Shown here in pieces: positions 8,092 to 17,189 of a DNA stretch of 64,000 nucleotides. The DNA lies in contig CAJXQU010000009.1 of the NCBI GenBank assembly GCA_913058255.1, positions 1 through 64,000 on the forward strand. The letters are read 5' to 3'. Positions within the stretch are counted from its first letter, which is position 1; every line of letters begins with the position of its first letter. The position numbers were made by a program, and so were the translations under genes. The notes beneath the pieces were generated by a model, which ran no database searches, was not told the DNA's origin, and worked only from the letters and a program-made list of their open reading frames with translations. Source of the stretch: an uncultured Pseudomonadota bacterium. GTDB lineage: Bacteria; Pseudomonadota; Gammaproteobacteria; CAJXQU01.

Positions 8092-8971
8092 TTAAGCCAC
8101 TTTTTTCATTTCTGCTGTTCTTTGTGCTGGCGTGATATACCCCAATGAAGAATGTAGTCGTTTATAGTTGTAAAAATAGATATAACTCTCAACTGTAGTG
8201 ACAGCAGCCTGATGATTGATAAAACTTAATAGATTTAATCGTTCTGTTTTTAAACTCCTGAAGAATCGCTCCATCACACTATTATACCCCAAGGGCAGGC
8301 TTCGCGCTCCCAACAGTTCCCTCGACGACTCATACTTTGCGTGATGCTGAGCTTACTTAAATACTCAACAAATACGTTCGCTGAATACTGTACTCCTTGA
8401 TCGGAGTGAAAAAGCAATTGGCTCGCGTCGGGTCGTTGCCTGCGAATAGCATGGCGTAATGCTTTTTTTGCTAATTCTGCATTGGGATGTTTTGACATCG
8501 CCCAACTCACAATTTCCTTTGAACCTAAATCAAGCACACAGGCCAAATAACTCCAGCCTTGATGAGTGCGGATATAGGTGATGTCACCCACCCAGTGGGT
8601 GTTAATTGTTTCAGGGTAGAACTGACGACGAAGAATATTATCTGCTTTGATATGAGATTTACCTGTGTTTGGATAGTAATGCTTTTTTCGAGGCGTGATG
8701 GCGAACACATTGGCTTTTCTCATCAAGCTTGCGGTTCGATAGACGCCAAGAGAAAAACCTTTATTTAATAACGACGATGCATGCCTCGTTTGCCGTATGA
8801 ATAGTTTGTTTCAACAGCAATCATTTTGATTGATTCCACCATGATACGTTCTTCATGATGAGTGGATTTTTGACGACATTGGTAATAATAAGTGCTGGTA
8901 CTTACCTTAAAAACGCGACAAAGTTCGTGAGTCGTATAATCAGGGTTGGCTTTTTTCATCTCACTCATCAA
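8092..8971 (-). pseudogene. IS3-family transposase OrfB (two frameshifts)
   Basis: The DDE integrase reads in three pieces: 8765-8971 (N-terminal, ends ...YGKRGMHRRY), 8274-8726 (WVGDITYIRTHQGW, catalytic Asp regions, HSDQGVQYS) and 8092-8313 (NSVMERFFRSLKTE to the C terminus). The first break is a one-base change near 8765. The second is caused by 23 extra bases (around 8284-8306) between GNCW and NSVMERFF, which normally almost adjoin. The enzyme should be inactive. Confidence 0.88.
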
Positions 8972-9279
8972 CTTAGACTGTTGTTGTCTCGAATGAAAAA
9001 AGCTGCCGCCTTTTTTAGTATTTCATTATCCCGTTTAGCACGCCAAAGTTGTTTTTCTAACGCTTGGATCTTCTGTTGCTCGGCTGTGAGTGCCTTTTTC
9101 CCTTGAGGTGTTTGTCCGTTTATTTCAGCAAGGTATTGTCGTTTCCAGCGTGATACAGCCGTTGCCCCGGCCCCCGATATTTCTCTTATCTGGCGATTAC
9201 TATAGCCTTCGTTGACCATCAGTTTGGCATATTCTAATTTCTGCTCAACTGAAAAATTGATTCGTTGTTTTCGGTTCAT
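8968..9279 (-). CDS. IS3-family transposase OrfA
   Basis: 103 residues: an HTH_Tnp_1 domain (about 8-50; SNRQIREISGAGATAVSRWKRQ) then a leucine-zipper-like coiled coil (QQKIQALEKQLWRAKRDNEILKKAAAFF). An A6G run (complement of 9010-9016) near the 3' end is the expected programmed -1 frameshift site that would fuse OrfA to OrfB. It appears intact, but OrfB is broken. Confidence 0.9.
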   Translation of the reverse strand: MNRKQRINFSVEQKLEYAKLMVNEGYSNRQIREISGAGATAVSRWKRQYLAEINGQTPQGKKALTAEQQKIQALEKQLWRAKRDNEILKKAAAFFIRDNNSLS

Positions 9280-9434
9280 TTATAGCTCCTCTTTATACTT
9301 CAAAAGTATAGGCTATAAATTCATTCAACTTTATTAGACCATTACAAATCAAAGAGCTGGCTCCGAACGAAGCAGAGAAAAAGTTCTGGGTTGGCTCTTG
9401 AGCTGCGGCCAAAATTACTTTACCACTACAAGCA

Positions 9435-9472
9435 CTTAAAAAGATAGAGAGTGTACTTAGTACACTCTCTAT
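9435..9472 (-). terminator. Terminator of the porin gene
   Basis: A 13-bp perfect stem (ATAGAGAGTGTAC / GTACACTCTCTAT, loop TTA) lies about 75 bp beyond the porin stop. Read on the minus strand it is followed by CTTTTTAAG. Confidence 0.85.
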
Positions 9473-9547
9473 AATCATCCTTGTTAGGTTAAATAAAAAC
9501 CTTCCTTGGCCCAACAGCGGCTAGTGAACCCATATAAACCAGACTCC

Positions 9548-10732
9548 TTAGAAGAATAATTCCAATCCTGTAGAGATGATTTTCACATCTTCTAATCCTT
9601 CATGTTCAAAATTGTTGTATTCAACCAGTAGCGTTAATTTATCATTGAATCTATGATTCCAACCAAACGCAAATGATGTTGCATCAAAGGTATTTGCACT
9701 AGCGGCCGTTGCCCCTTCTTGTTCTGTTTTGCCCAAAGAGACAAACAGCTTTTCTTTATTGAAAGTATAAGATACCTGAGCCAAACGCGCCTCAACATCT
9801 AATTCTTCAAAAGTGCCATTTCCATTAACAGCAAAGCCTCCTTGAGAGTTAATCAATGGGCCTATACCACTACCATCTAGAGCTGACAAATGTAGTACAA
9901 AACCACTTTGCCTTAATACAAAACCATAGTTAACTCCAGTAGAGTCAATTGTGTCTCCATTAGCAATCAACTGAGTTGATTCTTGGGTTGTGCCACCTAG
10001 AAATGCCGTTAAACTACCACCATCCCACTCTCGATCATAGGTTAACTCTGCTTCAAAACGAGGCATATCTTCTTCTGAGTCAATTCCACCATTTCGAGCT
10101 TGCTTTGATGGATCAACTGCAGCGAGGGCTAATTTAAACCCGTTAATTGTCGGTGTACGATAAGTAATCTGTCCTATCGGTAATGGGAAAGTTTGTCCCG
10201 AACCCAAGTTACCAAATGAGACAAATTCAAAATCAACGACTCCCAATGTTTGACTAATATTACCTACTCCCATCACATTGACGTCATTAAAAACCGTGGT
10301 TCTACTAAAGATTTCAAAATCTTTACCAAATAACACTTCACCCCAATCTCCGCCAACGGTGCCATAAAACTGTCTGGTGTCTACAACACTTTCGGTTAGT
10401 TTTGAATCATCAACCTGATCACCGACAGAGACGAAAAATGATGTTCGCGCACCAAGTTTCAGCCCACTTTCAGTTTCATTACTGAAATTAAATCCTATCC
10501 AGTTTGGTATATACCCAATACGAACTCTAGATTGTTTTTTATCAATTCTCGCCGGATCAGAAAAATCTGAATCAGTGCTCACATAAAACGCACTTAGAAA
10601 TGCATCCACAGAAACTGTTGTTTTATCTTTATCATATAATACTATTTCAGCATTACTATTGAATGAAATACAACATGCCAGCAGGCTAAATAATATTAAA
10701 TGACTCTTTCTTTTTTCAAATTTTGATTTCAT
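9548..10732 (-). CDS. Gram-negative trimeric-type porin
   Basis: 394 residues with a Sec signal peptide (about 1-29, ending SNA). The mature protein is rich in alternating beta-strands, with the family-like stretch GTVGGDWGEVLFGKDFEIF and a C-terminal aromatic pair (GLELFF) for BAM recognition. This is typical of general-diffusion porins of the Porin_4 type. It lies downstream of the GMC dehydrogenase genes on the same strand, but a 265-bp gap with a hairpin separates them, so separate transcription is likely. It may admit the dehydrogenase substrate to the periplasm (inference). Confidence 0.85.
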   Translation of the reverse strand: MKSKFEKRKSHLILFSLLACCISFNSNAEIVLYDKDKTTVSVDAFLSAFYVSTDSDFSDPARIDKKQSRVRIGYIPNWIGFNFSNETESGLKLGARTSFFVSVGDQVDDSKLTESVVDTRQFYGTVGGDWGEVLFGKDFEIFSRTTVFNDVNVMGVGNISQTLGVVDFEFVSFGNLGSGQTFPLPIGQITYRTPTINGFKLALAAVDPSKQARNGGIDSEEDMPRFEAELTYDREWDGGSLTAFLGGTTQESTQLIANGDTIDSTGVNYGFVLRQSGFVLHLSALDGSGIGPLINSQGGFAVNGNGTFEELDVEARLAQVSYTFNKEKLFVSLGKTEQEGATAASANTFDATSFAFGWNHRFNDKLTLLVEYNNFEHEGLEDVKIISTGLELFF

Positions 10733-10919
10733 AACATCCTCTTCAGTTATTATTTGTTTAATGTGATTTCCACATCAACATATTTCATTTTTCACAGGTT
10801 AAAAACTCCTGAAAACTATCTACACAGTTTTAAACACTTACACATATGAGGTAACCAAGTGAAGTTATTAACTAATAAAAAAACATAGTTAATTCACATT
10901 CAATATTTCCAGCCACCAT

Positions 10920-10959
10920 CTCATCTCAATAACATTAAATTATTATTGAGATGAGTTTT
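10920..10959. terminator. Stem-loop between dehydrogenase and porin genes
   Basis: 12-bp arms CTCATCTCAATA and TATTGAGATGAG with a 12-base loop. T-richness follows on the plus strand (TTTTA), although the flanking genes are on the minus strand, so it may act as a processing or transcript-end stem rather than a classical terminator. Confidence 0.5.
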
Positions 10960-10997
10960 AATCCGACAATATAATATTATTATCGAAAAATTTTTAA

Positions 10998-12563
10998 TTA
11001 AATGGCCTTGCTTGAAAGTTGCTTAGCAATATATTCCGCTTGTCTGATTGCTAAAGAAACAATCGTTAAAGTAGGGTTCTCCGCAGCACCTGTTGTAAAT
11101 TGGCTACCATCTGAGATGAACAAGTTTTCAATATCATGAGTTTGTCCATATTTATTACAAACACCATCTTCTGGTTTTGCACTCATTCGGCATGTGCCTA
11201 GATTATGTGTTGATGGATAAGGAGGAGTTCGATAAACTTTTTTTGCCCCAGAAGCCTCATAAACTTTAGTGCCTTGTTGATACGCATGCTCACGCATAGC
11301 GATATCATTTTTATGATCATCAAAATGAACATTAGGCACTGGCAAACCATATTGATCTTTATCAGTTGGATGCAATGTAATGCGGTTGCTTTCTTGAGGC
11401 ATATCTTCACCGACTAACCACATACCGGCCATGTTTTTATAGTTATCCATGGCTTCTGTAAAGTCTTCACCCCAACTACCTGGCTCCAAAAAAGCTGCCA
11501 TGAAAGGTAAGCCCAGTGATAAAGTTTCCATCTCATATCCGCCAACGAAACCTCGAGACGGATCATGTTTTGACTCATCGGTAATAATTCCAGCCATGGT
11601 TGTACCACGCCACATATGCACGGGTTTATCAAATGTTGCATAGACAGAACCCGTCATATGCCGCATATAGTTTTTACCGACTTGTCCTGATGAGTTAGCT
11701 AAACCATCACTAAATAAACCACTCGCTGAATTGAGCAATAAACGTGGAGACTCAATGGAGTTTCCTGCGATGCAAACTACACGGGCTTTTTGTAACTGGG
11801 TGTTTCCTTCAGAATCAGTGTAGAGGACGCCATCAACTTTTCCATCTTTAGAGTGATGTACCTTCATCACATGGCTACCTGTTCTCAAATCAAGATTGCC
11901 TGTTGCTTCAGCTGCAGGTATCTCTGTATAGAGCGTTGACCATTTAGCGCCCATCTTGCAACCTTGGAAACAAAACCCTAGCTGCTGACAGCTTCCACGA
12001 CCATCTCGAGGCCTACTATTAATCGCCATACGTCCGGTATGACAGTCTTTATAACCAAGTTTCTTCGCACCTTCATACATCACCTTGAAATTATTATTTC
12101 CAGGTAATCCAGGTATACCGTTGGTTCGAGTTACACCCATTTTACTTTCTGCTTTTGCGTAGTAGGGCTCTAACTCTTTTAAGGTTATTGGCCAATCTAA
12201 AAGGTTTGCACCTTCTACCTTTCCATAAGTACTCAAAGCTTTAAACTCATAGTCTCTTATTCGTAAGCTTGCCCCCGCCCAATGTGCTGTGCTTCCTCCA
12301 ACGGTTTTACAAATCCATGCTGGTAAATTAGGAAAGTCTTTCGACACTTGCCAGCCTCCGGAGGTGCTTCTATTATCAAGCCAAGCTAATTGTGTAAAAG
12401 ATGCCCATTCATCATTTACAAATTTCTTAGTTGATTGTCTTTCACCTGCTTCAAGCAATACTACCTTGACGCCTTTTTGACAAAGTTCGTTGGCTAACGT
12501 ACCGCCTCCAGCACCTGAACCAATGATGACAACAGGACTACTATCATTCAAATCGTACTTCAT
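10998..12563 (-). CDS. GMC-family FAD-dependent dehydrogenase, large subunit
   Basis: 521 residues. The N-terminal FAD-binding motif is VVIIGSGAGGGTLANEL, with LLEAGE following the second strand. The C-terminal GMC half contains THNLGTCRMS with the catalytic-type His and ends with the family block SDGSQFTTGAAENPTLTI. It resembles the flavoprotein subunit of membrane gluconate, sorbitol and fructose dehydrogenases. It has no signal peptide and probably leaves the cell with the Tat-bearing small subunit encoded 70 bp upstream. No cytochrome c subunit is encoded nearby, so the electron acceptor is unknown. The oxidised alcohol or sugar cannot be read from sequence. Confidence 0.9.
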   Translation of the reverse strand: MKYDLNDSSPVVIIGSGAGGGTLANELCQKGVKVVLLEAGERQSTKKFVNDEWASFTQLAWLDNRSTSGGWQVSKDFPNLPAWICKTVGGSTAHWAGASLRIRDYEFKALSTYGKVEGANLLDWPITLKELEPYYAKAESKMGVTRTNGIPGLPGNNNFKVMYEGAKKLGYKDCHTGRMAINSRPRDGRGSCQQLGFCFQGCKMGAKWSTLYTEIPAAEATGNLDLRTGSHVMKVHHSKDGKVDGVLYTDSEGNTQLQKARVVCIAGNSIESPRLLLNSASGLFSDGLANSSGQVGKNYMRHMTGSVYATFDKPVHMWRGTTMAGIITDESKHDPSRGFVGGYEMETLSLGLPFMAAFLEPGSWGEDFTEAMDNYKNMAGMWLVGEDMPQESNRITLHPTDKDQYGLPVPNVHFDDHKNDIAMREHAYQQGTKVYEASGAKKVYRTPPYPSTHNLGTCRMSAKPEDGVCNKYGQTHDIENLFISDGSQFTTGAAENPTLTIVSLAIRQAEYIAKQLSSKAI

Positions 12564-12632
12564 GAGTACCTCCTCATTTTTATGTCAGTTCTACAGAAAC
12601 TTTAAACTGTTAATTTTTATTATTATCTCAAT

Positions 12633-13190
12633 TTACATCTTTGCTGGACTATCTTCTGGAAGCGGATCAGGCAACCAATCAAGATCCTGGAATCCTCGAT
12701 TGAAATATCCACCTTTATCAAAAGATGATCCTTCGTATCCAAAATGAGCCCATGCCATATCATTGTTATATAATGAGACTATTCCAGTACCTCTAATTTT
12801 TTCAAAAAAATCACTTCCTGCAATCTCTTTAATAATTGCATGCTGTTTTTCTTTTGATACTTCTAACCAACTACCACCTGCACGTTTATCAAGATCGACG
12901 ACACCATCAGTTAATAACTTTTTGACCTCACCACTTCCTTTAGCTGCACCATCAAGATCCTTAACCAACAATGCATAAATGGCATCATCTAAATCTTTAT
13001 GTGGAAAAATTGTTTTTGCAGCAACCAGAATACTTTCTCCATCAGTACTGGATAGAGCATCCAAATTTAATGCCCAAGAACGACTTGGGGCCATCATCGA
13101 CAACATCCCACTTGTCGCGACAATCGTACCGGTTAGTACGCTGACACTCGACTTAACAAATTGTCTTCTTGATTGTTTTGTTTTTATCAT
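12633..13190 (-). CDS. Gluconate 2-dehydrogenase subunit 3-like, Tat signal
   Basis: 185 residues. It begins with a twin-arginine signal (QSRRQFVKSS, hydrophobic stretch, cleavage near SRSWA, about 1-39). The mature domain matches the small subunit family of membrane-bound GMC dehydrogenases (PF13618 type). In characterised enzymes this subunit carries the flavoprotein through Tat and stabilises it. It sits 70 bp before the GMC gene and 72 bp after the glyoxalase gene on the same strand, and TACCTCCT (complement AGGAGGTA) lies just before its ATG. Confidence 0.88.
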   Translation of the reverse strand: MIKTKQSRRQFVKSSVSVLTGTIVATSGMLSMMAPSRSWALNLDALSSTDGESILVAAKTIFPHKDLDDAIYALLVKDLDGAAKGSGEVKKLLTDGVVDLDKRAGGSWLEVSKEKQHAIIKEIAGSDFFEKIRGTGIVSLYNNDMAWAHFGYEGSSFDKGGYFNRGFQDLDWLPDPLPEDSPAKM

Positions 13191-13262
13191 TATTACCTCC
13201 TCGCTATTTGTTTACTTACTTAAATGAAACACTTGAAAAATAACTTCCTCAAGACTATAAAG

Positions 13263-13658
13263 TCATTGGTAATGTCCATGGCGCTGTAGTACTTCTATAC
13301 TGTATCCGTCAGGATCTGTTACAAAAAAGAATCGAGCAATAAGTTCATCATTGTGTACAAACTCAACTATGTCATTGGGCTGATACTTCAAGTCAGTAAC
13401 TTTTTTATGCATAAAATCTAAATTATCAACACAAAATGCGATATGCCCATAGCCATCACCGTGTGTGTAAGCTTGATCTCGACTTTTATTCACCGTTAGC
13501 TCTATCTCTGACTCATTGTATTTATTTCGCAAATAAACTAATTTAAAATCTGGAAAGTCGAGCTGGTGAGATTCTTTAAAATCAAAAACATCGTTATAAA
13601 ATTGTTTAGATTTTTCAATATCTAAAACTCGTATCATTGTGTGAATGAACTTGCTCAA
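13263..13658 (-). CDS. gloA: Lactoylglutathione lyase (glyoxalase I)
   Basis: 131 residues, a single VOC-fold glyoxalase I. Metal ligands expected for the bacterial enzyme are visible: His6 (KFIHTMIRV), Glu in EIELTVN, His in GYGHIAFCV and Glu in GYSIEVLQ. The enzyme isomerises the hemithioacetal of methylglyoxal and glutathione to S-lactoylglutathione. It is the first gene of an apparent operon with the GMC dehydrogenase subunits, so the dehydrogenase product may be a reactive aldehyde or ketoaldehyde (inference). The C terminus is a few residues shorter than E. coli GloA. Confidence 0.85.
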   Translation of the reverse strand: MSKFIHTMIRVLDIEKSKQFYNDVFDFKESHQLDFPDFKLVYLRNKYNESEIELTVNKSRDQAYTHGDGYGHIAFCVDNLDFMHKKVTDLKYQPNDIVEFVHNDELIARFFFVTDPDGYSIEVLQRHGHYQ

Positions 13659-14233
13659 TTATCTAAATCTCCTTCTTATTTCATTTGTCGATTTTTGAAT
13701 TGTAGAGAGAAAAAAACATTGATGGTAGTACTTGCCTGTTATATTAAATACTTCATATGGATAACTTTAATCATCGTAGAATTGAGGATTTAAAAGACCA
13801 TTTCTAGATGAAATAAATTCATTTGTTTATTTTATTTTTAGATATTAAAAGACAATTAAGCCTTCTAGTTTCATTACTTTTTTAGTATAGGTACGATTTT
13901 TTTAGATTAAATTAACCTGAAATAAAAATTGAGCTTAATTAAGTAATAATATTTATCGGAAGATAAAAAAATGGATAGTTTGATTTTATAAGTCTTTACG
14001 GCCTAGTTTATATATAGTCGAGGTTGAAATTATGGTATGGCGGAATATGATGGAATAACTACGAAATTATTTGGCAGAGGTAGACACAGATCGGCACTTT
14101 AAGGTTTAAAGCACCGGTTAGCCACAGAGTGATTTTAAATATGTAGTAGCATAGTACTGCATGAAGAGTACTATATTTTGTTATATTTGCTATGTAGTCA
14201 TAATAATTAATACCTCAGGAGGATAAAGTCACA
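13659..14233. other. AT-rich divergent intergenic region
   Basis: 575 bp between gloA and the ribbon-helix-helix gene, holding the promoters of both. Many T/A runs are present, but no convincing operator, terminator or ORF was recognised. Confidence 0.4.
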
Positions 14234-14557
14234 ATGTGTAATATATACTTAAGTGGGGATGCTCGGTTATTTAAACAAAAAACTCGCTCCATCCGAATTG
14301 ATGGTCATGTGACCAGTATTAGAATAGAAATGATTTTCTGGCAACTTTTGGATAAAATTGCCTATGAAGAAAATATGCGCTTGTCGACTTTTTTGTCACA
14401 ACTTTATACAGAAGGATTAAGTAAGTCCGGTGATGTCACTAACTTTAGTTCGGTTATAAGAGTTGCTTGTACTACCTATTTAACCAATCAAGGAGAAATA
14501 GGTAAGGAAGCTGAAGCACTCGTTGCTCCGCAACTTTATATTGCAAGTATAAACTAG
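14234..14557 (+). CDS. Ribbon-helix-helix domain protein
   Basis: 107 residues. The strand-helix-helix core RSIRIDGHVTSIRIEMIFWQLLDKIAYEENMRLSTFLSQL (about 19-58) matches the RHH_4-type family, predicted DNA-binding dimers of proteobacteria. An AGGAGGA ribosome site precedes the ATG by about nine bases. The C-terminal 40 residues are unassigned. It stands alone, so no target can be suggested; autoregulation would be usual for the fold. Confidence 0.8.
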   Translation: MCNIYLSGDARLFKQKTRSIRIDGHVTSIRIEMIFWQLLDKIAYEENMRLSTFLSQLYTEGLSKSGDVTNFSSVIRVACTTYLTNQGEIGKEAEALVAPQLYIASIN

Positions 14558-14615
14558 GGAGATCTATCAATCAGGAAACTGTCTCTTAATTGTCCCATTA
14601 CAGAGGGTAGTATCT

Positions 14616-15090
14616 CTAACAGATATGTAATGCGTTATATTTGTGATTGAAAAAAGTGGGTTTATGTTGCAAGTGCAACACCTGTGATTTTGAAAAAAAT
14701 ACCTTGTAGGGTGTTAAATAATTGAGGCGTTTACGAGGCCGTTTATTAAAGGTTTCCACGGCATGAACGAGCGTTTTTATCGGTAACCTTTCTTCAACCA
14801 ATCTTTTTTGGAAAATAATGCGGTAATAAATCATTCGTGTTTTCGTTTGTTTCTCGCTCCTAAAGGAAATATGGGGCGACAAAGTAAACAGAGATTCAGG
14901 TTTTTGATTGCCCATCAGCTTAAAGCCGCAAACTACTTACCATTATCGACCGTCAAAGTTTTACGCCATACTATAAATCTCAGCCCGTTTGCCATGTAGC
15001 TTAGTGGCCACCAACAATCGACTTTTACGTTCGATACGGCTTGCTATATCACCACGGCTTTTTGCTCCTTCTACCGTATGACTTTTCCAG
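14616..15090 (-). pseudogene. IS30-family transposase remnant
   Basis: The intact C-terminal piece (14616-14915) contains ETFNKRPRKRLNYLTPYKVFF, the hallmark end of IS30 transposases. About 80 bp further, on the same strand but in broken reading, the catalytic core can be read as HWKSHTVEGAKSRGDI and then IERKSRLLVATKLHGKRAE. The N-terminal helix-turn-helix part is missing, and several frame breaks separate the pieces. It is dead. Confidence 0.75.
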
Positions 15091-15622
15091 TGGCTAGCCG
15101 ACACTTATTCTCAATGCTTTCGATGCTTATGAATACTGATTCAGCCAAGGGGAAATCCTCTTGTGCCATAAACCATTTGTTGATGGTATTTTTCATGTAA
15201 TCCTAGTAAATGGTTATAAAGTTCTACATCTTCTTTGACATTCTGGTAAATCCACTTTCAGTACTAATACGCATCTGTCTTTTCTTGAACAGCCTTGTTG
15301 CAGATGTTGAACAACGTAGTGAGCTAATGAAGATTTATGTCGCTCCTGATCGAATAAGGAGTAAGGTATTTTATCAGCTGTTCAAGTCATGCCTTTTTTC
15401 TAAATAAAGTGGCGCACTTGGAAATGAAGTTTACCTATGAATAAATAGCATTTATCGTATGGTTGAAGTCGATTGAGGGATCAAAGAGGGGTGGCCTCAG
15501 AGGAAATTTTTGACTTTTCAACTGTTACGTCAACAGGTTATATTGGTTAAGAATAGGTAACTATTATGATATAGTTGTTATAACTTTAATTTTTATTCAC
15601 CCTGTTTTTCGAGGTCTTCTAC
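15091..15622. other. Gene-free stretch with mobile-element debris
   Basis: No credible ORF. A segment at 15381-15421 (TCAAG.CATGCCTTT..TC, then AAATAAA) recurs imperfectly at 17011-17050, so the two paralogous secreted-protein genes lie between the copies. The rest shows no recognisable element. The promoter of the next gene should lie in the last 100 bp. Confidence 0.4.
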
Positions 15623-16198
15623 ATGCTCAGCATCAAATCGTCACGCATGGCAGCATGCATATTTGTCTTAACTAACTTATTATCAGCGCCCGTTATCGCT
15701 TTAGATTTAACTCTACATTTAGAACAAGGCTCTGACCTAACAAAGTTAACTGATACTGATTGGCAGCTATTGAAAACAACAGCTAAAGAGGCATTAAACA
15801 CCTCTCAAGAAGGAAAAAACTATTTCTGGCAAAACCCAAAATCATTTAATAGTGGTGTTATTACTATTCTGTCTACAGATGAAAGTAGTGGAGGGGTAAC
15901 CTGTCGAAATGCCAGTTTTACTAACACTACAAAAGAATTAACAAGTACGACCATCGTTAAACTTTGCCAACAAGGTGAGAAATGGGTAGAGCTTAGTTCA
16001 AAAAAAACAACCTTTTCAAAAAACACTTCTACTAGAAATGATTTGGCAACGTCTCCTCAAGAAGAGGTAACGAATCAAAAATTGGACCATACATCAGAAC
16101 GTTGTCGAAATTTATCCCGAAATATTGATGAGCTCAAAGGAAAGCCTTTAAGGCGGTCAGCGGCTATGGACTTATATAGTGCAGAATGTCTAAGATAA
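15623..16198 (+). CDS. Secreted protein with surface-antigen-type domain (paralogue 1)
   Basis: 191 residues with a Sec signal (about 1-26, cleavage near VIA). The core (about 40-125) contains DWQLLKTTAKEALN, a NP...SG.I motif and two Cys (TCRNASF, KLCQQGEKW), resembling the RT0821/Lpp0805 17-kDa surface-antigen type domain. A Thr/Ser-rich linker and a C-terminal tail with two further Cys follow. The gene 160 bp downstream encodes a shorter paralogue (DW..LK.TA...L, then CR.A.F and LC). Function is unknown; the periplasm or outer membrane is likely. Confidence 0.75.
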   Translation: MLSIKSSRMAACIFVLTNLLSAPVIALDLTLHLEQGSDLTKLTDTDWQLLKTTAKEALNTSQEGKNYFWQNPKSFNSGVITILSTDESSGGVTCRNASFTNTTKELTSTTIVKLCQQGEKWVELSSKKTTFSKNTSTRNDLATSPQEEVTNQKLDHTSERCRNLSRNIDELKGKPLRRSAAMDLYSAECLR

Positions 16199-16360
16199 TA
16201 CAATTCAGTCAAGTGATAATGTAACTTGAATTTATAATGGCGATCTTTCGAGGTTACCTATAGGTTGGGGAATTTGTTCTATTTATAACCCATATACTGG
16301 TGTATCGCTTTGTGAATTCATTTATTATGACTTGCGTAAACCAATTATATAAAGAGGTAA

Positions 16361-16738
16361 ATGATGACATCATCAAACATTAATAAAACGGCAATTACTT
16401 TATCATTCATAACACTCACGCTAGTTTCCTCCCCAGCACTTTCCGGAAGCTGGAATTGGCTGGAAAACAGTCCTGCAGAAGCTTTTACTGATAGTGACTG
16501 GGCGATGTTAAAACAAACAGCTAGAGCCACCTTAGAACATGGGGAGGATGGAAATACGGCAACGTGGGTTAATCAAGATACAGGACACTCAGGCTCTATC
16601 ACACCATTAAGTACCTTCGACAATAATGGCATGCTCTGTCGAAAAGCAAAGTTCTTTAACAGCGCAGATAAAATGACGGGTAGCTCAATATTCAGGCTTT
16701 GTAAACAAGAGGATGGGAAGTGGAAAGTCACCAATTAA
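16361..16738 (+). CDS. Secreted protein with surface-antigen-type domain (paralogue 2)
   Basis: 125 residues. Signal peptide about 1-30 (VSSPALSG), then a single domain that aligns along its length with paralogue 1: DWAMLKQTARATLEHG, SGSITPLSTF, LCRKAKFFN and FRLCKQEDGKWK. It keeps the Cys pair and lacks the C-terminal tail. AGAGG precedes the ATG. The arrangement looks like a tandem duplication followed by divergence, because identity is only moderate. Function is unknown. Confidence 0.75.
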   Translation: MMTSSNINKTAITLSFITLTLVSSPALSGSWNWLENSPAEAFTDSDWAMLKQTARATLEHGEDGNTATWVNQDTGHSGSITPLSTFDNNGMLCRKAKFFNSADKMTGSSIFRLCKQEDGKWKVTN

Positions 16739-17189
16739 TTACTATATAACTCCAAGTCTACTTAAGAAATTGAACTAAAGGCCTGTTCTTCGGGCAGATC
16801 AATTGTTACCAAACAGTTTAAAAAAGGAGAGCAGGCCAGTGTCTAAGTTAGTTGATGTTTTTGTGATGTCGATGATCTTAGGTTAGATAACCATACTACT
16901 TTAATGGCCACTGTTGTAACTAGATCAGTCTAGTATCCTCTTTCAATAGAGGACGTAATATTGATTTATTGATTGAATAATATGCCTGATACTTCATTCT
17001 ATTAGCTCTGCTCAAGCCATGCCTTTCTTCAAATAAACTGATACATTTGAGAGCGAGATCCATCTAAAATAAAAATAGATTTAACTTCTTAGAAAAAGGA
17101 TGGGGACTATCTTTGTCTAGAGTTTAAATAATATTTATTTAGCTTTTAAATAGAGGCTTATTTATGAATTTTCATGGAGTCCCTTAGGA
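16739..17189. other. Gene-free stretch with possible transposase start remnant
   Basis: From 16840 a reading MSKLVDVF, then after a one-base frameshift CDVDDL, resembles the start of IS982-type transposases, and it is preceded by GGAG. Nothing further of that gene is readable. The imperfect repeat partner of 15381 is at 17011-17050. Otherwise the stretch seems empty. Confidence 0.35.

Larger units (their letters stand above)
8063..9346 (-). mobile_element. IS3-family insertion sequence, complete ends but inactive
   Basis: 1,284 bp bounded by imperfect inverted repeats that begin TGTAATGGTC at both ends (8063 inward; complement of 9346 inward), matching over roughly 25-30 bp. orfA is intact, orfB has two frameshifts. 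No target duplication is visible: the flanks are ...CAACG and AATCA..., suggesting a deletion or recombination at one side after insertion. A second IS3 fragment with the same terminal motif lies at 35979. Confidence 0.88.

Noticed and set aside
9293-9514. 73-residue ORF on the minus strand after the porin
   Set aside because: It spans the porin terminator and the IS border, so it is a chance frame.
14041-14140. Possible c-di-GMP (GEMM) riboswitch before the RHH gene
   Set aside because: A few GC-richer words looked suggestive, but the conserved GEMM core sequence is absent.
15210-15407. 65-residue ORF in the IS30 debris region
   Set aside because: Short, no ribosome site, no similarity that I can name.
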